From: DASSUW01 sp963830725 | Lineage (GTDB): Bacteria > Actinomycetota > Thermoleophilia > Solirubrobacterales > Solirubrobacteraceae | NCBI GenBank assembly: GCA_963830725.1 | Contig: CAWHNO010000016.1 | Span: 620,001-684,000, forward strand | DNA length: 64,000 nt | Direction of reading: 5' to 3' | In this document: piece by piece, positions 53,306 through 63,091 of the stretch | Position numbering within the stretch: the stretch's first letter is position 1 | Layout: each line of letters begins with the position of its first letter | Notes under the pieces: generated by a model | Told to the model about the DNA's origin: nothing | The model's database searches: none | What the model saw: the letters and a program-made list of their open reading frames with translations, nothing else | Made by a program: the position numbers and the translations under genes

Positions 53306-54679
53306 ATGCGCGGGCAGCGATGGATGGCAGGCGTCGGCGTCGCGGCGGTGGCGTGCTCGATGGCAGCCTCGGAGGCCGCAGGCTCCGCCCCCTGCGGCCC
53401 GAGCGTGACGACGCCGGTCCCACAGCCCACGGCCGCGCAGCTCGCGGCCGCCGGGCTGTCCCGGCTCCCGTTCGCGCCCGACGACCGGCGGGCCGACCTC
53501 GTGGCGCCGCCCTTCACCAACCCCACCGGCGTCACGAACCCGCTGTTCCCGATCGCCGACCTCCGCTCGGCGATCCTCAACGGACGCGCCGATGGGCTGC
53601 CGCTGAAGATCGAGACCACCCTGCTGCCCGACACGCGCGTGATCGAGTGGAGCCCGGGCCAGTGCGTCCGGACGCTCGTCTCGCAGTTCGTCGCCTACGA
53701 AGGCGGCCGCATCAAGGAGGTCGCGCTCGACTTCTACGCTCAGGCCGACGACGGCTCGGTGTGGTACTTCGGCGAGGACGTCTTCAACTACGCGCGCGGC
53801 GTCGTCGCCGACACCGCAGGAAGCTGGCTCGCCGGCAAGGAAGGGCCGGCGGCGATGATCATGCCCGGTCAGCCGAAGGTGGGTGACGTCAACCGGCCCG
53901 AGAACATTCCCGGCCTCGTGTTCGAGGAGGTCACGATCAGGGCGACCGGGCGGACGGTCGACGGACCGCGCGGCCGCGTGCAGGGGGCGATCATCGGCAG
54001 CGAGCTGCACGACGACGGCGTCCGCGAGGACAAGTACTTCGCGCCCGGCTACGGCGAGTTCCGCTCCGCCACGAGCGGCGGTGACCTCGAGGCGATGGCC
54101 GTCGCCGTGCCGACCGACGCGGCGGCCGGTCCCGAGCCGGCCGAGCTGCGGCGCATGCTCGACCGCGCGACCGGCGCCTTCGAGGCGGCGGGTGCTCGCC
54201 GCTGGCGCGCCGCCTCACGCGCCGTCGCGCTCCTGTCGGCGGCGTGGCGCGCGCATCGCCGCGGCGGCGTGCCCCCGCGGCTCGCGCCTCCGCTGGCTCG
54301 CGCGCTCGCGGCGCTCGAACGCGCGGTCGCTCGCCGGCGTCCCGTCAGGGCCCGCAACGCGGCCCTCGACGTCGCGCAGGCGACGCTCGACCTGCGGCTG
54401 CGCCACCGGCCTCCGGCCGAGATCGACCGCGCCCGCTTCGAGCTCTGGACGCAGCAGGCGGTGGTCGACGCGGCCGCCGGCAACCGTCCCGGCCTCAGCG
54501 GGGACGTCGCCACGCTCACCTGGATCCGCGACCGGATCGCGGGCAGCCTCGACAGCCTCGACCGCGTCCGCGTCGACCACCGGCTCGGCGAGCTGGAGGC
54601 CGCTGTGGCCGACGGCGACGTCCGCGCCGCCGCCCGGGCGGCCGCCGCGTTGCCGGAGGCTGTGCCGGGCGAGGTGTGA
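53306..54679 (+). CDS. Secreted protein of unknown function
   Basis: 457 residues, ATG 53306 with GAGGAGAGG upstream. Signal peptide (GVAAVACSMAASEAAGSAPC). Residues 60-280 form a beta-rich domain containing VAPPFTNPTGVTNPLFPI, RVIEWSPGQCVRTLVSQFVA, GSVWYFGEDVFNYARG and DDGVREDKYFAPGYGEFRS. This resembles extracellular proteins annotated only as hypothetical. Residues 300-457 are helical and Arg/Ala-rich. Two cysteines could form a disulphide. Preceded by 130 bases without other features. Confidence 0.6.
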   Translation: MRGQRWMAGVGVAAVACSMAASEAAGSAPCGPSVTTPVPQPTAAQLAAAGLSRLPFAPDDRRADLVAPPFTNPTGVTNPLFPIADLRSAILNGRADGLPLKIETTLLPDTRVIEWSPGQCVRTLVSQFVAYEGGRIKEVALDFYAQADDGSVWYFGEDVFNYARGVVADTAGSWLAGKEGPAAMIMPGQPKVGDVNRPENIPGLVFEEVTIRATGRTVDGPRGRVQGAIIGSELHDDGVREDKYFAPGYGEFRSATSGGDLEAMAVAVPTDAAAGPEPAELRRMLDRATGAFEAAGARRWRAASRAVALLSAAWRAHRRGGVPPRLAPPLARALAALERAVARRRPVRARNAALDVAQATLDLRLRHRPPAEIDRARFELWTQQAVVDAAAGNRPGLSGDVATLTWIRDRIAGSLDSLDRVRVDHRLGELEAAVADGDVRAAARAAAALPEAVPGEV

Positions 54680-54766
54680 ACCTCGACACCCAGGGCGCCT
54701 ATCGCGCGCACGCGCTGCCGGTGGACGATCGTCCTGTCCCGTTCACGCCGCTTCAGGAGAGCCGCA

Positions 54767-54964
54767 ATGGACAGCTCGGTTCACGCAATGATCATCGCCC
54801 AGCACAGCCACGATCGGATGGCCGAGGCCACGTCGGCTCGCCGTGCACGCGAGGCCAAGCTCACGCAGGAGCGCGCGCCGAAGCTGCGGCACGTGCGACG
54901 GTGGCTCCGCGCGAGCCCGAAGCCGGCGTCGCACGGCACGATCACCGCGGCGCCGCCGGCCTGA
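54767..54964 (+). CDS. Small basic protein
   Basis: 65 residues, ATG 54767 with AGGAGAGC upstream. Charged, helical N-half (IIAQHSHDRMAEATSARRAR) and a basic C-half. No membrane helix or cysteine. Similar short proteins are common in actinobacteria without known function. Convergent with the molybdoenzyme gene. Confidence 0.5.
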   Translation: MDSSVHAMIIAQHSHDRMAEATSARRAREAKLTQERAPKLRHVRRWLRASPKPASHGTITAAPPA

Positions 54965-54977
54965 GTCAGGCGGCTGA

Positions 54978-56054
54978 TCAGGCGGCACCGCGTCCCTCCG
55001 CGGTGAAGCTGCTCCACAGGGTCGAGGCGACGGCTCCCGGGTCGGGGTCCTCGTGGACCTCGACGCGCTCGACCCACTTGACCCACTGAAAGCCGCGGCG
55101 GCCCGGGGCGACGAGCCGGCACGGCGCGCCGTGGCCGTGGGCGAGCGGCTCGTCGCCGACGTGCGTGGCGAGCAGCAGCGAGCGCGCGTCGCCGAGGCTG
55201 AAGCTCCAGCGGTAGCCGGTGCGCGAGATCACGCGCACGTGTCGCGCTCCCGGCTCGACGCCGGCCTCGTCGAGCAGCCGCCCGAGCGAGACGCCGCGCC
55301 AGTGCTGGGTCGAGAAGAAGCCGCCGGTGCAGTCGAGCGTGGCCGTCAGCACGTCGCCGCGATCGAGCTCGGCGGCGGCGACGGCCAGCGGCCGCCGCAC
55401 CCGGCCGGCGACGGCCAGCCGGTAGCCGCCGTCCGACAGCGGTCGCGGCTGGTCGGCGACCCACGAGGTGGTCGGGAACTCGTTGCCGGTGAACGAGCCG
55501 GCGTCGTAGGAGCCGGTGAAGCGCCGCCGGGCGCCGGGCAGCCCGAACGCTCGCTGCAGCGGGCGCTGGAGCTGCCACGCGGCCAGCGCGGCGACCCCGA
55601 CCGCGGCGGCCGTGACGAACTGGCGCCGGTCGCTGAGATCGCGCCGGCGCGGGCGGATGGCGCGCAGGCGCGCGTGAGCGAGCACTCCGACCGCCAGGAC
55701 CGCGCCCAGCACGCCGTGCCAGAACAGGACGGTGTAGCCCCCCACCCCCACCCGGCCGGCGGTCGACCACACGATGCCGCTGACCAGCACGGCCAGCACG
55801 AGGCCGAGCGCCAGCAGACCCTGCGCCGTGCGCTGGTCGCGGCGCATCCGCGCGCCGACGCGCGGCAGCACGCGGCGCAGCTTGAACACCAGCAGCAGCG
55901 TCAGCGCGAGGCCCGCGACCGCGTGCACGCCGAACACCCAGGCGCCGCCCGAGGACCCGGCGAACCAGGTCGCCAGGCCGCTCACCAGACCCAGCGTCAC
56001 CAGCAGCGCCAGGCCCCAATCGGTACCTCGCGGCGTCACGGCTCCGCCGATCAT
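54978..56054 (-). CDS. Membrane-bound YedY/sulfite-oxidase-like molybdopterin oxidoreductase
   Basis: 358 residues, ATG 56054. Four helices in residues 12-170, as in a cytochrome b561-like anchor (VFGVHAVAGLALTLLLVFKL, VLFWHGVLGAVLAVGVLAHA, with His pairs). Then an oxidoreductase domain with the molybdenum Cys in TATLDCTGGFFSTQHWRGVS, HGAPCRLVAPGRRGFQWVKW and a short C-terminus. Fusion of the haem-binding anchor and the Moco domain makes an electron-transfer enzyme facing outward. Distinct from the soluble one at 38706. Confidence 0.85.
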   Translation of the reverse strand: MIGGAVTPRGTDWGLALLVTLGLVSGLATWFAGSSGGAWVFGVHAVAGLALTLLLVFKLRRVLPRVGARMRRDQRTAQGLLALGLVLAVLVSGIVWSTAGRVGVGGYTVLFWHGVLGAVLAVGVLAHARLRAIRPRRRDLSDRRQFVTAAAVGVAALAAWQLQRPLQRAFGLPGARRRFTGSYDAGSFTGNEFPTTSWVADQPRPLSDGGYRLAVAGRVRRPLAVAAAELDRGDVLTATLDCTGGFFSTQHWRGVSLGRLLDEAGVEPGARHVRVISRTGYRWSFSLGDARSLLLATHVGDEPLAHGHGAPCRLVAPGRRGFQWVKWVERVEVHEDPDPGAVASTLWSSFTAEGRGAA

Positions 56055-56128
56055 ACGGTGCCGCCGCGGCCGGCTCCGGGACTCGGCAGCGGTTCAAACA
56101 GGACTGCCGAGGCGTCCCGCGGCTGCCG

Positions 56129-57009
56129 CTAATCGTCGAGGATCGTGAGGTCGAGCCCGCGCAGCCGCTCCGGGTCGGCGAGGAAGTCCAGCTCGACGAT
56201 CTTGCCGCCCCGGACCGTCATGCCGCCGACCGAGAACACCTTCTCCGTCGCGCGTCGTGACGGCTCCGATGGCGCCGTTGATGAGGGCCGGCTGGCGTGC
56301 GCAGGTCGAGCCGCGAATAGCCGAGCGCCTGGCCGGCGACCGCCTCGGCCCCGCGCAGCTCCCGCGAGCCGCCGCGCGGCCCAGGTCGGCCCGTAGCACG
56401 ACGTCCGGATCGAGCAGCGGCCACCAGTGCGTCGAAGTCGCCCTCGCGCGCGGCCGCGAGAAAGGCCTCGACGACCCGGCGCTGGGTCTTGAGGTCGGCG
56501 TCGGGGACCTGGCTCTCGCCCTGCACGCGCCGGCGCGCGCGGCTGGCCAGCTGGCGCGCCGCCTCGGGGGAGCGGTCGACGATCGGGGCGATCTCGTCGA
56601 AGGGCACGGCGAACATGTCGTGCAGCACGAACGCGAGCCGCTCGGCCGGGCTCAGCCGCTCCAGCACGATGAGCAGCGCCAGCCCGACCGAGTCGGCCAG
56701 CAGCGCCTCGTGCTCGGGGTCGACCCCGTCCGCACGGTCGACGATCGGCTCCGGCACGCGCACCCCGAGCGGCTCCTCGCGCCGCGTGTTGCGCGAGCGC
56801 AGCATGTTCAGCGAGATCCGCGCGACGACGGTCGTCAGCCACGCGCGCAGGTTCTCGACCTCGCTCGCGTCGGCGCGGTTCAGCCGCAGCCACGCCTCCT
56901 GGACGGCGTCGTCGGCCTCGCTCAGCGAGCCCAGCATCCGGTACGCCACCGCGCGCAGACCGCTCCGGTGCTCCTCGAACCGCTCCGCCAGCCAATCGCG
57001 CTCGTCCAT
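56129..57009 (-). pseudogene. ECF sigma factor of the ECF41 type, frameshifted C-terminal domain
   Basis: ATG 57009. Sigma2: AYRMLGSLSEADDAVQEAWL and LRAWLTTVVARISLNMLRSR. Sigma4: LERLSPAERLAFVLHDMFAV and PFDEIAPIVDRSPEAARQLA. Linker QVPDADLKTQRRVVEAFLAA, then a SnoaL-like domain. The frame breaks near 56440, 56390 and 56290, and the end is VRGGKIVELDFLADPERLRG. The SnoaL extension marks group ECF41, which lack anti-sigma factors and are controlled by that domain. Divergent from an epimerase, a typical ECF41 neighbour. Confidence 0.85.
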
Positions 57010-57010
57010 C

Positions 57011-57037
57011 GGTCACGTTCCTCCGTCGCATCGGGTC
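57011..57037 (+). promoter_or_regulatory. Predicted ECF41 promoter of the epimerase
   Basis: GGTCACG, 15-bp spacer, GGGTC. Compare the TGTCACA / CGTC pair known for ECF41 sigmas. It lies directly opposite the sigma's own promoter and overlaps the sigma start region. Confidence 0.5.
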
Positions 57038-57047
57038 ATACAGGATA

Positions 57048-57074
57048 GACCCGCGAAATCGCGCGGATGTGACC
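57048..57074 (-). promoter_or_regulatory. Predicted ECF41 promoter of the sigma gene itself
   Basis: On the minus strand GGTCACA (57074-57068), 15-bp spacer, GGGTC (57052-57048). Symmetric to the promoter at 57011-57037. Confidence 0.5.
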
Positions 57075-57091
57075 GAGAAGGAGACCACGAA

Positions 57092-58059
57092 ATGCGAGTT
57101 TTCGTCGCCGGCGCGAGCGGTGCCATCGGCAGCCGGCTCGTCCCTCAGCTGATCGATCGAGGCCACGAGGTGATCGGCACCCACCGGTCGCCCGGGACCG
57201 CCGAGCGCGTTCGGGCGCTCGGCGCGGAGCCGGTGCGCGCTCGACCTGCTCGACGCCGGCGCGGTGCGCAGGGCCGTGCTGGAGGCCGAGCCCGACGCGA
57301 TCGTCCACCAGGCGACGGCGCTGGCGGACATGAAGTTCACGCGGAACTTCGACCGCGTCTTCGCGCAGACGAACCGCCTGCGGACCGACGGCACCGACGC
57401 GCTGCTGGCCGCCGCGCGCGAGGCCGGCGTGCGCCGGTTCGTCGCCCAGAGCTTCGCCAGCGCGCGGCACGAGCGCGTGGGCGGGATGGTCAAGACCGAG
57501 GACGATCCGCTCGACCCCACCCCACTCCCCTCGACGCGCGAGTCCCACGCCGCGATGCGCTACCTGGACGAGACGGTCGTCGACGCCGGCGGGACCGTCC
57601 TTCGCTACGGCGGCTTCTACGGCGCCGACAACGACGGGCTGGTCGAACCGGTCCGCAAGCGGCAGTTCCCGATCGTCGGCGAGCGGCGGCGGCGTCTCCT
57701 CGTTGATCCACCTCGACGACGCCGCCGCGGCCACCGTGCTCGCGCTCGAGCAGGACCGCCGCGGCATCTACAACGTCGTCGACGACGAGCCCGCCCCGGT
57801 GCGCGAGTGGCTGCCGGTGCTCGCCAACGTGCTCGGCGCCAAGCCGCCCCGGCATTTCCCGCGCTGGCTGGCGCGGCTGTTCGCGGGCGACGCCGCGGTG
57901 ATGCTGGGCACCGAGTCGCGCGGCGCCTCGAACGCCAAGGCCAAGCGCGAGCTCGGGTGGACGCTGCGCCACGCCAGCTGGCGCGAAGGCTTCGTGGCGG
58001 CCTACGCGTCGACCACCGCGACGGCGGGACGCAGGTTCACGAGTCACTCGCCGGCCTGA
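57092..58059 (+). pseudogene. NAD(P)-dependent epimerase/dehydratase (extended SDR), two frameshifts
   Basis: ATG 57092 after GGAGACC. Nucleotide motif VFVAGASGAIGSRLVPQLID; breaks near 57240 and 57690. Other landmarks: AIVHQATALADMKFTRNFDR, RFVAQSFAS, GGTVLRYGGFYGADNDGLVE and, in the last frame, IHLDDAAAATVLALEQDRRG and YNVVDDEPAPVREWLPVLAN. About 320 residues, normal for this family. Probable target of the divergent ECF41 sigma, matching the carboxymuconolactone-decarboxylase/oxidoreductase/epimerase genes that ECF41 sigmas often neighbour. Confidence 0.8.
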
Positions 58060-58155
58060 CGCTTCGGTAGTCCGAACCCCCTCGGTGTGGGCAACCACCA
58101 TGGGCGCCGCGGGCGGCGGGTCCTACTTTGGGCTGGCAACCGACCTCCCCACTCG

Positions 58156-59137
58156 ATGCGCACGAGCGCCGCCCCCGACAGCCTTGTCGCTCCCCCTTCG
58201 CAGGCATGTTCGGCAGTGCGGACGCGGCCGGCCGGCCCCACCACCGGCCGCGACGTTCTCCTGGTCATCAACGCGAACGCGAGAGACAACGGCGATGCCG
58301 CCGAGGTCATGGCCCGCGCCACGCAGGCGCTGCGCGACGCCGGCGCGCGCGTCCGACGCGCGGCTGACCGCGGACGAGGCCGAGCTGGCCGCGGTCGTGC
58401 GCGGAGCCGCGGACCGCCGGATCGTCCTCGCCGGCGGCGACGGCACCGTGCACGCGCTCGCCAACCTCGACCTGCCCGCGCTCCCGCCCACCGCGCTGCT
58501 GCCGGCGGGGCGCGCGAACAACATCGCCCGGGCGCTCGGCATCCCGGTCGACTGGCGCGCCGCCGCGCGGCTCGCGGTGCGCGGCCGGCCCGCGGCGATC
58601 GACGCGCTGCACGTCGTCACGCCCGAGCGGAGCGCTGTACGCGGTCGAGGGCGTCAGCGCCGGCTTCCACGCCGCCGCGCGGCACCGCTACGACGGCACG
58701 AACTCCGCCGACCTCGCGGCCGGCGTGCGCGCGCTCGCCGCCGAGCTGCGCGCGTTCCGCCCGCACCACGTCGCGCTGCGCGTCGACGGCGAGCCGCTGT
58801 TCGCCGGGCCCGCCGCCCAGCTCTTCCTCTCGAACCTCCCCTACTTCGGCTTCGGCTTCCACGTCGACCCGATGGCCGACCCGTCCGACGGCCGGCTCGA
58901 GGCGATCGTGCTCGAGGCGGCGACGCGCCGCGACGTCGTCCGGATGCTGGCGGCCGCGCGCGACGGCCGCCACCTCGAGCGCCCGGGCGTCGACCTGGAG
59001 CCGCGCGACGCGCGCGCAGCTGGAGCAGCCGCTCCCGCTCGTCGCCGACGCCCAGCCGCTCGGCGTCACGACCGCCAGCCGTCACGGTCGCCGCCCGGGC
59101 GCCTGCGGCTGGTCGCCCCGGGAGCGTGCGGCCATGA
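58156..59137 (+). pseudogene. Diacylglycerol kinase-family lipid kinase, frameshifted
   Basis: ATG 58156. Catalytic domain pieces over three frames: VLLVINANARDNGDAAEVMA, RIVLAGGDGTVHALANLDLP (the GGDGT loop), LPAGRANNIARALGIP, then VEGVSAGFHAAARHRYDG and a C-terminal domain with LSNLPYFGFGFHVDPMADPS. Breaks near 58370, 58635, 59010 and 59100. Phosphorylates diacylglycerol or sphingoid-like lipids. Its stop overlaps the ATG of the next MFS gene. Confidence 0.75.
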
Positions 59138-60395
59138 GCACCATGAGCCGTCGCCCTGCCGCCGCCCGGCGCCGCGGGCCGCCGCCGCCGCGCTGTGGGC
59201 GTTCGCGACCGTGGCGGTCGCGCTCGGCGCCGCGCGCGCCGTCACGACGACCTACGTGCCCGTGCTGCTCGAGCGGATCGCCGACCGGCCCGGGCCTGAT
59301 CGGCGCCGTGATGCTGGTCAACGCCGCCGCCGGCTTCGTCGTCCCGCTGGCCACCGGCCTCTGGAGCGACCGCCGCGGCACGCGCGGGCCGTTCATCCTC
59401 GGCGGCGCGCGTCGTCGCCGCCGGCGGGCTCGTCGCGGTCGCGCTCGGCACCGCCAGCTCCTACCTCGTCCTCGCGCTCGCCGCCGCGACCGTCTACATC
59501 GGCCTCAACGCCGCCAGCACCGCGCACCGCGCGCTGGTCGCCGAGCGCTTCGCCGCCGACCGGCGCGCCGCCGCGACGGCGCCCAGGAGGGCGCGATGCT
59601 CGCCGGCGCGCTGGCCGGCACGCTCGCCGGCGGCGCGCTGATCGACGGCTCCGCGGCCGCGCTGTTCGCGCTCTGGGCGATCGCGCTGCCGCTGCTCGCG
59701 CTGCCGACGCTCGCCTGGCAGCGCGCGGCGGCGCCGTCCAGGCCGCCGCGCCGCGAGCGGCGCGAGGGCTCGCCGTGCGGCTGCTGGCCGAGGTGCTGCG
59801 CCGCGACGGCGCGCGCCACGTGCTGGTCGCGCAGGTGCTCTGGGTCGCGTCGTACGCCGCGCTCGCGCCGTTCATGGTGCTCTACGCCGAGGACGTGCTC
59901 GGGCTGCGCGGCGGCCGCCGCCGGCGCCTGCTGGCCGGCTTCGGCGCTGCTGACCGGCGCCGGCATGCTCGCCGGCGCGCGCATGCCCGCCGACCGCCTG
60001 CGCGCGACGCTCTGCCGGCGTCGCGCTGCTCGGCGGCGGCCTGCTCGCCGGCACGGCGGCGTCGAACCTCGCCAGGGCGCGGTCCCGTTCGCCGCCGCCG
60101 CGCTCGGCGCCGGGCTCGTGAGCGCCGTCGGCTTCCCCTACTTCACGCGCTTCGTGCCCGACGGCCAGGCGGGCCGCTACGCCGGCGCGTTCTTCTCGGC
60201 GCGCGCGATCGCGTCGACCGCCGCGCTCCCGACGGCCGGCCTGCTGATCGCCGCCACCGGCTCCTACCGCGCGCTGCTCGGCATGGGCGCGCTCGGGCTC
60301 GCCGCGCTCGTGCCGCTGGCGCGCGCCGAGCGGCGCCGCGAGCGAGCGCAGTGCGCCGCGGCGCGTCCCGCCGATCCGGCGGCTGGCCGCCGTGA
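59134..60395 (+). pseudogene. MFS transporter, frameshifted
   Basis: ATG 59134. At least six frame breaks. Readable helices: LWAFATVAVALGAARAVTTT, LIGAVMLVNAAAGFVVPLAT (with GLWSDRRGTRGPFILGG, motif A), YLVLALAAATVYIGLNAAST, GAMLAGALAGTLAGGALIDG, VLVAQVLWVASYAALAPFMV and ALGAGLVSAVGFPYFTRFVP. Resembles the glycoside-pentoside/sugar-like MFS group (12 helices). Stop shares bases with the glycosyltransferase start. Possibly a sugar or lipid carrier in this cluster. Confidence 0.6.
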
Positions 60396-61085
60396 TGCCG
60401 GTCTACCGCTCCGACCGCGTCGGCAGCGTCGCGGCCGAGACGCTGCGCCACGTCGACGACCTCGTGCTCGTCGACGACGGCGCGCCGCCGCGGATCGCCG
60501 CGTGCTCGACGACGCCGCGCGCGACCCGCGCGTCCGCGTCGTGCGCCTGGGCGGCAACCACGGCAAGGGCACGGCGGTCGCCGCCGGCGTCGAGGCGGCG
60601 CTCGAGCGCGACCCCGACGCGGTCATCGTGCTCGACTCCGACGGCCAGCACCCGCCGGAGCTGATCCCGGCCTTCGTGCGCGGCGGCCGAGCACGCCGAC
60701 GTCGTGATCGGCGACCGCCGCGCGCGCGGCGGCGATGCCGCGCGTCGCGCCGGGTCGCGAACGCGCGCGTCGAGCTTGGCGCTGAGCCTCGTCGTCCGCC
60801 GGCGCCTGCGCGACACGCAGAACGGCATGCGGCTGTTCCGCGCCGACGCGCTGCGCGACGTGCCGCCGCCGGCCGGCCGCTACGAGGCCGAGACGCGGCA
60901 CCTCAAGGCGCTCATCCGCAGCGGCCACGAGGTCGCGTGGGTCGCCGATGCCGGCGATCTACGGCGGCGAGCCGAGCTCGTTCCGCGCCGTCGCCGACAC
61001 GCTGCGCGTGGCGCGCGCGGTCCTCGCGCCGGCCGCAGCCGCGCCCGGCGTCGCCGCGCCCGGCTGCCGCGGCGATCGCGCGACG
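60395..61085 (+). pseudogene. Family 2 glycosyltransferase (polyprenyl-phosphate type), frameshifted
   Basis: ATG 60395 or GTG 60392. GT2 features: AVMPVYRSDRVGSVAAETLR at the nucleotide-binding start, DDLVLVDDGAPP, NHGKGTAVAAGVEAALERDP, DADAVIVLDSDGQHPPELIP-type DxD region and VVIGDRR. The acceptor part has DTQNGMRLFRADALRDV. Breaks near 60500, 60690, 60745 and 60955. Typical of DolP-mannose or undecaprenyl-P-sugar synthases. The 3' end is unclear; it may be fused to the following PAP2 domain. Confidence 0.65.
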
Positions 61086-61087
61086 TC

Positions 61088-61757
61088 GTGCGCGAGTGGG
61101 CGCCGCGGATCGGCCTCGGCATGCTGCTCGCGTGGGCCGTCGCTGCCGCGCTGCCGCTGCTGGCGGCCGCTCGACGAGCGGCTGTTCCTCGCGATCAACG
61201 GCCTCGGCGACGGGCCGGAGTGGCTCTACCAGGCGCTCGACCCGCACAGCCGCAACTACCTGCTGCTGGCCGCGGCGGCCACGCTCGCCGTGCTCGCCGC
61301 GACGCGCCGCTTCCGGTACGCCGGCGGCGCGCTGCTCGCGATGGCGTTCGCCGGCGTGTTCGCCGACCTCGTGCTCGAGGTCATCCAGCTCGGCGTCGAC
61401 CGGCCGCGGCCCGAGGAGGCGCTCGGCGCCGAGGTCGCAGCGCAGCCACGGCCGCCACTGGAGCCACATCCCCTCGTTCCCGTCCGGCCACCTGATCGTG
61501 ACGACCGCGCTCGTCGTCGCCGCCGTCGCGATGGCGCCGGTCCTGCGCGTCCCGGCTGCTCGCCTACCTCGCGGCGATCGCGGTCACGCGCGATCACGTT
61601 CGGCGCGCACTTCCCGCTCGACGTCGTCGTCGGCACGATCGTCGGCTGGCAGGTCGGCCTCGTCCCGTCCTGCTCGCGGCGCGCGCTGCTGCCGCCGGCG
61701 CCGCGCCGGGCTGCTCGAGCCGGCGCGAGCGGTCGCGCCCGCGCCGGCGACGCCTGA
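61088..61757 (+). pseudogene. PAP2-family phosphatase, frameshifted
   Basis: GTG 61088. Helices RIGLGMLLAWAVAAALPLLA and NYLLLAAAATLAVLAATRRF. PAP2 motif 1 is QLGVDRPRPEEALG, motif 2 SHIPSFPSGHLIVTTALVVA read across a frame change near 61440, and motif 3 TFGAHFPLDVVVGTIVGWQV near 61600. A membrane lipid-phosphate phosphatase, plausibly removing phosphate from the product of the neighbouring lipid kinase or glycosyltransferase. Ends near 61757, convergent with another PAP2 gene. Confidence 0.65.
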
Positions 61758-61759
61758 CG

Positions 61760-62288
61760 CGCGCGGACGACGCGCGAGCAGCGCGCCCGATCGCGAGCCC
61801 GAGCGCCGCGCCGGCGAGCACGTCGAGCCAGAAGTGAACGCCGAGGTAGACGCGCGAGAAGGCCGATCACGCGCGGCCACGCCGAGCACCAGCCAGCGCA
61901 GGCGCGGGGCCAGCACCGCGATCGCCGCGGCGACGGCGAAGGCGGTCATCGCGTGGCCGGACGGGAACGACGGCGACGCCGGCAGCGCGACGAGCGCGTC
62001 GAGGCCCACTCGCTCCGGCGGCCGGCTGCGGTCGACGAGGTCCTTGATCAGCGCGTTCAGCCCGGAGGCGAGCGAAGAAGCTCAGCGTCGCGGCGAGCGC
62101 GACCAGCGGGAACACGCGGCCGTTGCGCGAGGTCGGCGCACCAGCCCGGCGGCGACGAGGAGCGGCCCCTTGACCCACCAGGCGGACACCAGCGTGAGGA
62201 TCGCGGTCGCCGGAGCCCAGCGCAGCGCGGACGTGGCGCGGATCGCGTCCTGGTCGAGGTCGACCAGCAGTTGCAGGGCGTAGTGCAT
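61760..62288 (-). pseudogene. Second PAP2-family phosphatase, convergent, frameshif­ted
   Basis: ATG 62288. MHYALQLLVDLDQDAIRATS, TAILTLVSAWWVKGPLLVAA, then breaks near 62130 and 62080. A further frame has LDALVALPASPSFPSGHAMT (motif 2) and AIAVLAPRLRWLVLG. The last part, with a GVHFWLDV-like motif 3, is lost in two more shifts near 61860. About 200 residues reconstructed. A PAP2 protein of the undecaprenyl-diphosphate phosphatase type. Confidence 0.6.
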
Positions 62289-62349
62289 CTCGCGACTGAC
62301 CGCCGCAGTCCACCGGCGGTGCGGTCCACGATAGCGCCGGCTGGGGCCA

Positions 62350-63000
62350 CTAGTCGCCGAGGTCGCCGCGGACGAGCCCGCCGCCGCGCTTGAGGCTCGC
62401 GCCCTCGAGGACGTGGGCGACCGTCTGGCAGGCGTCGATCGCGGCCTCGAGCGTCTCCAGGATGTCCTTCCAGCGGATCACCATCATCGGGTCGATGCCG
62501 GCGGCGAAGAGCGCGCTCACCGCCTCGCGCGCGAGCTCGTCGGCCTCCTTCTCGAGCCGGCGTATCTCGCTCAGCGCGGTCGAGATCTCCGTTCCCTCGC
62601 GGAACCCGTGCAGCGCCGCGACGACCTGCTCGGTGCACGCGTGCAGGATCTCGGCGAGCGCCTCGGCGGCCTCGAGCGGCGCCTCGACGCCGTAGCGGCC
62701 GAGCTCGTCGGCCGCCTCCTCGGTCTGGTCGACGATGTCGTCGATCGCCACCGTGAGCGCGTGGACGTCGGTCACGTCCATCTGCGCACGGCGGGCCCCG
62801 CGCTGCGCGAGCCGGCGCAGGATCTCGTGGGCGATCCGGTCGCCCTCGTGCTCGCAGTCGCGGATCTGCGGCCCGAGCTCGGTCGGGTCGGGGAACACGG
62901 CGAGCAGCTCGCGCAGAAGCCCGCTCGTGGTGTGAGCGTTGCGACCGGCCTCGTCGAACAGGGCCAGCAAAACGGGATCTGGCCGCCGACGGGCCCGCAC
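62350..63000 (-). CDS. PhoU-like DUF47 protein
   Basis: 216 residues, GTG 63000. Long helices with ELGPQIRDCEHEGDRIAHEI, VDQTEEAADELGRYGVEAPL and RRLEKEADELAREAVSALFA; the acidic EHExD and E..D pattern binds metal in PhoU-like proteins. DUF47 proteins accompany PitA-type phosphate transporters, but no pit gene is present here. A TAAGGT hexamer 6 bases before the start suggests a leaderless transcript. Confidence 0.88.
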   Translation of the reverse strand: MRARRRPDPVLLALFDEAGRNAHTTSGLLRELLAVFPDPTELGPQIRDCEHEGDRIAHEILRRLAQRGARRAQMDVTDVHALTVAIDDIVDQTEEAADELGRYGVEAPLEAAEALAEILHACTEQVVAALHGFREGTEISTALSEIRRLEKEADELAREAVSALFAAGIDPMMVIRWKDILETLEAAIDACQTVAHVLEGASLKRGGGLVRGDLGD

Positions 63001-63091
63001 GCGCCCACCTTAACCGCGACGGCACGCCCGTTGCCACCCGCCCGGCGTGATTCGGTGGGTGGCTGGCCGAATCGCGTATGCTCCTGCCGCC

